Below are positions 28,210 through 36,867 of a DNA stretch of 36,867 nt, piece after piece. Every line of letters starts with the position of its first letter. Within the stretch, counting starts at the first letter, position 1. The stretch comes from Diphasiastrum complanatum (Eukaryota > Streptophyta > Lycopodiopsida > Lycopodiales > Lycopodiaceae): positions 1 through 36,867 of the forward strand of contig MU835723.1 of NCBI GenBank assembly GCA_029204225.1. The letters are read 5' to 3'. The translations under genes and the position numbers were made by a program. Under the pieces are notes generated by a model. That model was not told the DNA's origin and made no database searches. It saw nothing but the letters and a program-made list of their open reading frames with translations.

Positions 28210-29952
28210 TACCAACAGTCAAAGAAAAAAAAGAATAAGAAAAAACTAGTGGTGCAAGACAAAGCACGGCTGGCGGCGCTTAAACAAAATCTGTGTTTCC
28301 TCTGCAATAAACCCAGGCACCGTGCCAAACAGTGCCCCGAACGGAAAGCAAAGTCATCAAGTTTCATGACTGTGGATTTATCGACAGATAAATTGGAAGC
28401 CAATTTGTTAAATATTTCTGACTGTACTTGTAACTTTAGTGCAATCTCTTTCAAGCCTAATGAATTGTTTCATGTGAGAGGCAATATTTTAGGGAAAGAT
28501 GTGAATGTGCTATTTGATTCTGGTAGTACTCACAATTTTTTGAATGCTCGACTTGTGCAGAAGCTCCAAGTGTCCACCATGGCCAGTGATCACCGTTATG
28601 TGGTCCGTCTTGCCTCAGGGTCGGACACTCAGATTTGGGATGTCAAAGTCTTGAACTTAGAGCTTTGGATGCAGGACTATGTTGAGCCGTTGGACTCCCA
28701 TGTCATGAATCTGAACCGGACTAATGTCATTTTGGGCTATGAATGGTTTTTCGGCAAATCAGACTCTTTAGAGATAGATGTTAAAAATCATTCTATGCTA
28801 TTTAAAGATAAGTTTGATCAGAATGTCTGTATTTCTGGAGAGACCGATGTACTTCTATCGTCGATGATTTTCTCAGCTGAATTAATTGAGAAACTTCATG
28901 ATTCTGAGCATGAACTCTTTCACTTGCTTTTGAAATCTCGTATGCATTGTGATGTTCGAGATGTGAATGTGTTTTCATGCTTTAACACCGAAAATTCGCA
29001 TCAGGAACAACAACTTTTGCAAGATTTAAAGCAAGAGTTTAATGAAGTTTTTTTGAAGCAGCTACCTTATGGACTACCACCCGTTCGGTCGGTAGATCAT
29101 AAGATAGATCTTTTGCCCGATAGTCGTCCTATCTTCAGACAACCATATCGATTTAGTCAGAAGGAAGAGGAGGAAGTGGCTAGGCAGATTGAGGAGTATC
29201 TCAGGATGGGACAAATAAGACCAAGTAAATCTCCATGGGGAGCACCTGTTCTTCTTAAGAGTAAGAAAGATGGGAGTTTCCGGCTATGTGTAGATTACAA
29301 GGGTCTGAACAGACTACCAGTTAAAAATAAATACTCGTTGCCCAGGATGGACGATCTCATAGATCGATTGAATGGAGCTAAATACTTTACGAAAATTGAT
29401 CTACGTACGAGATACCATCAGATTAGGATACACCCGGAAGACGTATCTAAAACCAGTTATAGGACCAGGTTTGGCCACTATGAGTTTCTGGTATTGCCCT
29501 TTGGTTTGACAAATGCTTCGGCTACTTTCCAGCAAATGGTGAATGATTTGTTTCGTCCATATTTGGGGAAGTTCGTAGTAGTGTTTTTGGACGATATTTT
29601 AATCTATAGCAGAACACTCAAAGAGCATGCTAAGCATCTCCGTACTGTCTTACGTATCTTAAGACAAGAGAAGCTTTATGCGAAAGAATCAAAGTGCGAA
29701 TCCTTTAAGAAGGAACTTCTTTACCTAGGACATAAGAACACCTCCTTTGGAATCAAGATTGATGAGAAAAAGGTGAAGATGGTAGTGGAATGGCCAATTC
29801 CTAAAACGGTGCGTGAACTGAAGTCATTCTTAGGATTCATTGTGTTTTTCCGTAGATTTGTAGAGGAATACTTGAAGATTGCTGCACCTCTCAACAATAT
29901 GTTAAAAGGAGTGAAAAATCGCAAAGGTAGGCCAAGTCCTCCTATCAGATAG
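28210..29952 (+). pseudogene. Chromovirus-2 knuckle, protease and reverse transcriptase
   Basis: Open frame of about 580 codons; an in-frame TAA at 28204 separates it from Gag. Knuckle CFLCNKPRHRAKQC (the usual Gly before His is Arg); protease VLFDSGSTHNFL with catalytic DSG and VILGYEWFF; RT with VDHKIDLLPDSRPI, SPWGAPVLL, RLCVDYKGLN, YFTKIDLRTRYHQIRI, LPFGLTNASATFQ, FLDDILIYS (active-site Asp pair intact), SFLGFIVFFRRF. It ends at a TAG (29950) where the RT-RNase H connection begins. This is the best-preserved Gypsy RT in the window. Confidence 0.93.
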
Positions 29953-30957
29953 AATGAGAAATTAGATGAGAGTTTTCACAAACTCAAGCTTCTAATTGCC
30001 TCAGCTCCAGTTTTGAGAATAGCGGATCCAGATTTGCCATTCGTCATTAACATTGACGTGAATGATACGGCTATTGGAGCTGTTCTCTTATAGGTGGGTC
30101 AGCCCGTTGCCTTTGAAAGTAAGAAACTAACTGATGCACATACGGATCATCAACCTTTAAAGTATTTCTGTAATCAGAATGATTTGCGAGGTCGTAAGGC
30201 CAGATGGGCAAAACTCATGCAAGAATTTGACTTTGAAGTGCGGTATATTAGGGGTTCATCTAATCAGGTGGCTGATGCACTTAGTCAAATTGGTGAAGTG
30301 AACGAACTTTCCTTCACTGAGATCAATAGGGACTTTTATCTCTCCCTGAGAGGTCTTTATGAGAAAGACCCTTATTTTGGACCAATCTGGAATAGGGTTC
30401 TAGTAGTTTCATCAAGCGGGACTGATGATCATGGTGATCAATCTGGGAGGAAGGATATAAAGGGTACTGATAACTTCTCTATCCGTAATGGACTTTTGTT
30501 CAAGAAAGGGAAGGTTTGTGTGCCTGATGTGGATGTTGTTAAGAATAAAATTCTTTATGAATCTCATGACTCACCATGCGCAGGACATCACGACATACAT
30601 CGTACATTGGATTTGGTACGAAGGGATTTTTATTGGTCAAAACTCAAGCCCTTTGTAGAATCTTATGTGGTCAAGTGTGACCAATGTCAGTTGAATAAAG
30701 CTGAATGCCATAAGGTGGGCGGTTTGTTGCATCCACTAGATATCCCTGATAAGCAATGGGATAGTATTTCCATGGATTTCGTGGTTGGGTTACCACGGAC
30801 GAATAAACAACATGATGCAATTTGGGTTGTGGTCAACCGTCTTACCAAATTGGCTACATTTATTCCGGTAAAGACTACCGCGAAGGCTTCTGATTTAGCT
30901 CAGATATTTGTAAAGCATCTATTTAGGCTTTATGGATTACCAAGTGATATTCATTAG
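29953..30957 (+). pseudogene. Chromovirus-2 RNase H (with gap) and integrase N-terminal half
   Basis: RNase H: FHKLKLLIASAPVLRIADPD, NIDVNDTAIGAVLL, then a TAG at 30091, VAFESKKLTDA followed at once by HTDHQPLKYF. About 33 residues normally between these motifs, including the Glu of the catalytic set, are missing without loss of frame. Integrase: H-x3-H-type zinc finger traces (ESHDSPCAGHHDIHRTLDLV, CDQCQLNKAEC), SMDFVVGLPRTNKQHDAIWV with the first catalytic Asp, then truncation at GLPSDI. The second Asp and the Glu are absent. Confidence 0.9.
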
Positions 30958-31170
30958 AGGAGTTCTAAATCCAAAAAATACCCTTTGTAAAGATTCTTTT
31001 TATATTTTTTCTCAAATTTTTCTTACACATGGACCAATCAAAACACTCAAATTTGAAATCTACGTAACATAACTTTTTGAGTCCACATTTTGATTCTATA
31101 CTAAAAATGGCATAACTTTTTAGTGGTATGTCCAAATTTAGCGGAGTTTGGTGCATTGGAAAGCGCTCGG
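30958..31170. other. Short non-coding stretch between chromovirus-2 and the Copia-2 LTR
   Basis: AT-rich, no frame and no recognisable element. It may belong to a further decayed insertion, or the LTR start may lie further left than proposed. Confidence 0.4.
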
Positions 31171-31510
31171 TGTTGAAATTCCAGAATTCACACATGTGGG
31201 GAATGTCCACAAGAGTGACTGATCTTGATTAAGCTTTGTGATTGGCACAGTACCCTGATTCTAGATTGTTCAACAAGATCTAGTTCAGAAGATATGGCTA
31301 ATTCACAATCTAGCATGCTAATCAATAGACTATGATAGCAATTAATCAAAGAATGATTAAAAGTACAAGATTACAGTGTTTTAGCATTAGCTTCACACGA
31401 GTTAGAGAGAGAAAACTAGAGAGATAACAAGAAAAACAATTTAGATCCAACCAAGCATGAGATAGCTACAAAACTTTGATTCTTCAATGGTAACTATGGT
31501 GTCGGTCCGG

Positions 31511-31527
31511 GGCCTCAGCGTGAGGCC
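31511..31527. repeat. GC-rich hairpin within the LTR
   Basis: GGCCTCA-GCG-TGAGGCC is a perfect 7-bp stem. It lies in a 101-bp block bounded by GGTGTC (31498) and GACACC (31598), with a run of C directly after. Confidence 0.8.
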
Positions 31528-31626
31528 TTGACGACGGTATGACTTGTATGCAATTGAGCGGGTGATTGGCGTGTCAAGTCACTAGCCGATAAGACACCCC
31601 CCCCCTCCCCCCATTTTTTTTTCTAG

Positions 31627-31850
31627 AAGAGGGCGAGTAATGGCGAGATATACACAGTGGGCGAGTAAAGATGGTGAGTAATCACAGTGGGCGAGTAATA
31701 AGTGGCAAGTAATAGACAGTGGGCGAGTAATGTTGGCGAGTAATCACAGTGGGCGAGTAATAAGTGGCAAGTAATTATAGACAGTGGCCGAGTCATAAGT
31801 GGTGAGTAATAGAAAGTGGGGCGGTAATGATGGCGAGTAATCACAGTGTG
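31627..31850. repeat. Degenerate minisatellite with GGCGAGTAAT units
   Basis: About a dozen imperfect copies of (G)GGCGAGTAAT or GGCAAGTAAT, grouped in higher units of about 30-50 bp that end in CACAGTG or AGACAGTG. It is very different in composition from the AT-rich LTR around it. Confidence 0.88.
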
Positions 31851-32184
31851 TAAAAATTACAGCAAATAAGGATCCTAAAACACTTGAAATGATGAGGGAA
31901 ACAATAGATTATGATTTCATAAGATTAGCACAAGTTGAACCATCAAAATCCATCAAAAATCTATGCTTGAACCTCACTAAATGGCCCAAATCCTTGAAGA
32001 AGGCTTCACACATGTGAAAGTACGGCCTCCCACAGTCTGAGTACTGTACACCAGACCTACATTCAATCCTATAATCATTAGTAATCACAAGTACTCAAAC
32101 AATTATGAACATAGAGAGCATTTGCACCATTATGAGAGAAAAAACATGAAATTGCTTGATTGATTTTGGTGAGATATCATCACC

Positions 32185-32192
32185 TATATATA
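32185..32192 (-). promoter_or_regulatory. Copia-2 LTR TATA box
   Basis: Minus-strand ATGTATATATAGGTGATG, about 340 bp into the LTR, the expected promoter position for minus-strand transcription. Confidence 0.5.
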
Positions 32193-32530
32193 CATGATCC
32201 ATCACGGTTTTGGGCAGGTATGATTAGCCCTAAACCTATCGCTAATGCTAATTTTGGTGGATCTTTCATCCCTACCAAGTTAGGGTTGGAATCTTGGAGA
32301 TCCCTCAACAATGCAAAAATTACCAAAAATAGCTCCTATTTTTTCTCCCTTGTATCTAAGCATAATTTGGACTCATTCCAAAGGTTCTAACACTTAGGTC
32401 TACTTGAGAACATCCTTTTGAATGGAATCCTATGTTATTTGGCACGTGTGACAAGCCACATCATGACCATCTAACTATTTACAAGTCATATGACCAAAAC
32501 TAGTCAAGCTAGAATTGTGAATTTTTAACA

Positions 32531-32541
32531 CTCCTCCTCAC
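32531..32541 (-). other. Copia-2 polypurine tract
   Basis: Minus-strand GTGAGGAGGAG directly before the LTR, close to the Copia-1 PPT in sequence. Confidence 0.85.
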
Positions 32542-32544
32542 TAT

Positions 32545-35500
32545 CTAGCTTGGTTCAATCATTGCTTTACTAATCACTCCAAGTGATGATCTGAACTTCA
32601 TAAAAGGTGTCTTTTGAAGTGGTTTAGTAAGTAGATCAGCTACACATTCATTGCTTGGAACATGCTCCAAAGCAATCTCCTTGGCTTGCACCATTTCTCT
32701 CACAAAGTGATGGCATATCTCAATGTGCTTAGATCTTGCATGGAAGATTGGGTTAGATGCAAGGTGTTGGGCTGATATATTGTCATTGTAGATGATTGGT
32801 GCCTCCTCTGAATCCATGATCTTTAGTTCCACCAATAATCTCTTGATCCAAAGTACCTCCTTTGTAGTGGTTGTCAAAGCTTTGTACTCGGCCTCGGTTG
32901 AAGATAGAGATATAGTTTCTTGCTTTTTTGAAAGCCATGAAACCACACCTTCTCCTATGAAAGTTGAATAGGCACTTGTTGATTTCCTATCCCTCTTGTC
33001 CCCTGCAAAATCTGAATCACTAAATGCATGAAGGTTAATCACATCTCCTCTATATAGAATCCCAAAATCCAATGTACCCGAGATGTATCTTAGAATCCTC
33101 TTAGCCTTTTTCCAATGGATATTCAATGGCTTTTGCATGGATTGGCTCAACCTACATACACTAAAGCTAAGATCTGGTCTAGTTATAGTGATCCACATGA
33201 AGGAACCTATAAGTTGCCTAAACAAAGTGACGTCCATTAAGGATCTTTCATCATCTTCATTTGGCACTTTTACATCTTGCTCCATTGGTGTGTCAACACT
33301 TTTGCATACTTCCATCTTAAACTTCTTCAAAAGACTTTGAGCATAGTTTACTTGACTTATAAAGATAAAATCAGACCTACTAAGTACTTCTATGCCTAAG
33401 ATGAAGTGAAGACACCCTAGATCTACCATCTTGAACTCTAAGGATAGATCTATCTTGATTTTTTCAATACCATCAACACTATTTCCACTAATGATGATGT
33501 CATCTACATAAATGAGTAAAAGTACAATACCAACATCATCAAACTTAATGTAAAGAGTGGGATCATATTCACTTTGAACAAAAGAAAGTGAAATAAGATA
33601 GCAATGTAGTCTTGAATTCCAAGATCTCGAGGCTTGCTTCAAGCCATAGATGCTTCTTTGGAGATGGCATACTTTGTTCTCCATTCCATGCTTGATGAAC
33701 CCTTGTGGCTGCTCCATATAGATATCCTCTTCCAAAAAACCATTCAAAAAAGCATTAGAGACATCCATTTGACATAGAATCCATCCAAAATGTGATGCAA
33801 GTGCAATGATTAGCCTTATTGTGACCATCTTGGCCACGGGTGCAAAAGTTTCCTCATAGTCTATCCCTTTCTCTTGAGCATAACCTTTTGCAACTAATCT
33901 TGCTTTATGTTTGTTAACACTCCCATTTGCATTCAACTTAAGCTTGAAGACCCACTTGCATCCTATTACATTCCTTTGAGGTCTCTCAACAAGCAACCAA
34001 GTTTCATTCTCAATCAAGGCATCATACTCATCCAACATAGCTTTATACCATTCTTTGGAGTTCAATGCATCTTCAACATTAGACGGTTCTTCAAAACTAG
34101 ATAAAGCATAAGAAGTGGATGAGATACCCTCAACTTGCTATCCTTTGCCTTGATATGTGAGCCTTGATGGCTCCACTTTTGCCCTTGAAGATCTCCTTGG
34201 TGTGATAGGTGGGTTTGGTGCTTGCTCCTCCATGAGCTCCTCCTCAAAACCAAGATCTTGCTCCTCGGCCATCTTCTTCTTGATTGTTGGAGCACTTGGG
34301 CCTTCTTCAAGCATATGCATATGATGTTCATCAAAGATGACATCCCTTGAAACAACAAATTTGTTCAAGGATGGGAGATAGACTTTGTAGCCCTTGCTTG
34401 AGCTTGCATATCCAAGCATGATCCCTCTTGTGGAAGATGGATCCTCCTTGGTTCTTGTTTCCAATGGCACATGCACATAACATATACACCCAAAAACTTT
34501 CAAGTGATTAAGATTGGGTTTCTTTCCATACAACATCTCATAAGGAGTTTTGCCTTCAATTGCTTTGCAAGACACCCTATTCATCAAGTAGTTTGCACAT
34601 ACAAGAGACTCACCCCAAAAGGATTTGGGCAAACAAGCATCTAATCTTAAAGCCTTAGAACATTCACATAATGTTCTATTCCTTCTTTCAGCAACTCCAT
34701 TTTGTTGAGGAGTGTAAGGACAAGAAGTCTCTTTCTTGATCCCTTCCCCCTCACAAAAGGCCTTGAACTCATTGGAGATGAATTCTCCACCATTGTCACT
34801 TCTAAGAATCTTGATGCTATGATTATGATGCTATTCCACAAACAACTTTAACTTTACAAAAGTATCAAATACTTGAAACTTGAAAGAAAGTAAGAACACC
34901 CAACAGTATCTTGAGTAGTCATCAATGAAGGTTAAAAACATGGATGAACCTCCATTAGATTTGGTGCTAGCAATGTGCACATCCGAGTGTATGAGTTCAA
35001 GAGGATGAGATGACTTTGTGATGGAGTTAGGAAACACCTTCTTATGTGCCTTGGATAAGGCACAAGCTTCACAAACCTTGTCTTCCTTCCCAATAGACCT
35101 TGGTAGGCCTAAAGCATACTCCTCCTTGATCATAGCCTCCATGGAACCCGAGTTGACATGTCCAAGTCTTTTGTGCCATAAAGTAAAGGTAGATATATTG
35201 CTCTTCTCGGCCAACATGACAACATTAGTATCCACAAATGCATCCAACTTATAAAGTTTGCCAAGTCTAGTGCCCTTAGCCACTATCTTACCCTTCTTCT
35301 TGATGAAACATTCATTTGAAGAAAAGTCAACATTGAAACCATTGTCTACCATTTGGCCAACACTTAGTAGATTCTTTGTTATTGTAGGAATGTACAAAAC
35401 ACCTTCTATGTTGATCTTTTTGGAAGATCCTAAGCAAAGGGGAATGCTACCAACTCCTTCAATCTTACAAGCTTCATCATTTGCTGTATAGATAGACTTT

Positions 35501-36513
35501 ATAGGTCCATCATAAGATAAGAGAGAAGAGAAAAACTCCCTTTTACTAGTCATGTGTGAACTAGCACCCGAGTCAATCCACCAAGGATCTTCTCCTTTGA
35601 AGCTTGTTGAAGAAAATATGGACATCATGAGAGAGTCATCATGTGAACTCTCCTCCTCCTCCTCTTTGTTCATGTTGGCTTGGCTTTGATCTTGCTTCCT
35701 CTTGAAGCATTCCGAGGCATAATGCCCCATCTTGCTACAATAGTAGCACTTCACCTTTGATTTGTCCTTCTTGACTTTGGTGGTTGATGGAGATGCCTTT
35801 GGGGGTCCTTCTTGATAATCAAGCTTTGTAGACTTCTTGAATGTTGATCCTTTGCCTTTGGACTTGCCTTTGCCTTTGGTGAAGAGAGGTTGGTCATCTC
35901 CACCTTGGATGGAAAGCCTATCCATCCTCTCTTGCATTTGGCTCCTTCTTGATTCCTCGGCCATGAGTGTGCCTTGGAGTTCTTCAAGTATGGGTAGCTT
36001 ACCCATAATTGCATATCCCTGAACCAAATTGTCAAATTCAAAGCTTAGTCCATTCAATATGAGTTGAACAAGCTCTTCATTCTTGATAGGGTCACCTATA
36101 AAGGCTAGCTCTTTGTTCAATTCCTTTACTCTTAGGACAAAAGTATGTGCACTCTCTCCTTTCTTTTGATAGCTTCTATAGATTTGATTCTTCAAAGCTA
36201 ACATTCTAGTTTGGTTCTTGGATTCATAGACCTTTTGCAAAGTCTCCCAGGCATCTTGAGCTGAAGTGCAATCTCCTACCTCTCTTAAGAGTTCATTTGC
36301 AACATTCATTTTTATGCAATGTAGTGCAACATTGCACCTCTTGATGTATTTGGCTTTTTCTTGAGGATGAATAGGTTCACCCTCCTTACCATTTACAATT
36401 TCCATCAGATTTTGCATGATCATGATAGATTCCATTCTAACTTTCCATATGGAATAGTTAGTTTTGTTGAGCCTTTCATTAGTATCCAAAAGATATGCAT
36501 TTATAGATGCCAT
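32545..36513 (-). pseudogene. Copia-2 Gag-Pol polyprotein, two TAG stops
   Basis: ATG at 36513 and one frame of 1,323 codons to the stop at 32545. Gag at 1-250 (NYSIWKVRMESIM, DAWETLQKVYESKN, LILNGLSFEFDNLV); CCHC knuckle CYYCSKMGHYASEC (256-269); protease DSGASSHM (314-321); pre-integrase LWHKRLGH (445-452) with Cys 481 and 484; integrase catalytic Asp 511, Asp 573 (RSDNGGEF) and Glu 609 (NGVAERRN), giving the D-35-E spacing; RT with KARLVAKGYAQ, QMDVSNAFLNGF and YVDD intact (1002-1005); RNase H with SDSDFAGDK, SSTEAEYKAL, ARSKHIEICHHFVRE. TAG replaces codons 561 (34833-34831) and 792 (34140-34138). All catalytic residues I can check are present. Confidence 0.93.
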
Positions 36514-36867
36514 CTAGTCTCCTAATCAAGGACTTGACACAAATGAAGGTTACTTCTATTGATTTGATTGAAGGTCTACCTTATCCCACTTCTTAGGGAC
36601 CTGAAAAGATCAGTAATAGACTTCCTATAAAGATCTAAGAATGATCTGTAACAAAATCAAATCATAGAATACTAGAAACAATGCACTTGCTTGATTGAAG
36701 TAGACAATACTAGTAGAATTGCCCCTCTTTCTATAAAGAACATTAAAGCTTCCAAATGATCTGATCAAGAGTGAATTTCAGCAACCTAATATACTTCCAA
36801 AATCACTTGTAAAAGATCTAAATGGAACTTAATGAGGATGCAACACAATCTACTATCCAATCACAAG
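36514..36867 (-). other. Copia-2 untranslated leader
   Basis: No coding frame and no PBS (TGGTATCAGAGC) on the minus strand, so the 5' LTR is further right, beyond the window. The sequence is AT-rich with repeated GATCTAAG/AGATC words. Confidence 0.55.

Larger units (their letters stand above)
27541..30957 (+). mobile_element. Chromovirus-2: Ty3/Gypsy element, truncated in integrase
   Basis: Plus strand: gag, CCHC knuckle, protease, full RT, RNase H with a gap, integrase zinc finger and the start of its core. It resembles chromovirus-1 at 7930. Integrase stops at GLPSDI (30955), where unrelated sequence begins, so no C-terminal chromodomain or 3' LTR is present. Confidence 0.9.
31171..32530 (-). 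repeat. Copia-2 3' LTR (left end tentative)
   Basis: The right end is fixed by the PPT: plus strand TTTTTAACA at 32522-32530. The left end is placed at TGTTGAAATTCC (31171) because TGTT mirrors AACA; no second LTR is in the window for confirmation. It contains a TATA box, a GC hairpin and a minisatellite. Confidence 0.6.
31171..36867 (-). mobile_element. Copia-2: nearly intact Ty1/Copia element, 5' LTR outside the window
   Basis: Minus strand: leader (36867-36514), a single gag-pol frame (36513-32545), PPT (32541-32531), 3' LTR (32530 down to about 31171). Domain order gag, protease, integrase, RT, RNase H is the Copia order. It is related to Copia-1: both share the RLTYxxxGxQVEG linker, similar RT and PPT. 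The only breaks in 3.97 kb of coding are two TAG codons. Confidence 0.93.

Noticed and set aside
1-36867. tRNA, rRNA or CRISPR loci
   Set aside because: I saw no tRNA cloverleaf arms with CCA-type ends, no rRNA-like stretches and no regular spacer arrays.

Overview
The window looks like transposon-dense nuclear DNA of a land plant. The pointers are a Copia primer-binding site matching initiator-Met tRNA, plant Ty3/Gypsy lineages (a Tat/Athila-like type and chromovirus-like types), TTTAGGG telomere-type repeats, short GT-AG introns of 79-98 bp, and decay by C-to-T change at CG and CHG sites as expected from plant cytosine methylation. I cannot name the species, and no ordinary conserved cellular gene is recognisable.

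Layout. 1-4674 (minus): Tat/Athila-like Gypsy element, cut by the window edge inside integrase. 4739-14059 (plus): an unidentified reading frame split after 24 codons by a Copia element (Copia-1, minus, 4811-13001) with two 730-bp LTRs, PBS, PPT and a 5-bp target duplication. Copia-1 itself holds a 5'-truncated chromovirus (7930 to about 11623, plus). 13007-19010 (plus): decayed, unclassified, possibly virus-like coding remains, including a 459-bp segment present twice, a coiled-coil frame, a TATA-like motif and a Cys/His knuckle. 25600-27210 (plus): another decayed Tat/Athila-like pol. 27541-30957 (plus): second chromovirus-like element, cut off in integrase. 31171-36867 (minus): Copia-2, almost intact, with one frame from gag to RNase H broken by only two TAG codons; its 5' LTR lies beyond the window.

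The part that known elements do not explain is 19138-25080. It holds four genes arranged two and two facing each other: a spliced, transposase-like gene (855 codons, plus), an acidic protein gene (plus), a basic proline-rich gene (minus) and a three-exon gene of unknown family (minus). The reading frames run without indels. The disabling changes I can see are TGA codons readable as former CGA, TAG codons readable as former CAG, and two intron ends reading CAA where CAG is expected. This suggests a once-coherent multigene DNA element or integrated virus silenced by methylation. I could not find its terminal repeats.

How the pieces work together: each retrotransposon fragment carries gag, protease, reverse transcriptase, RNase H and integrase modules of its own, and all are visibly damaged. 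The four-gene cluster is the only candidate for a non-retroelement system here.
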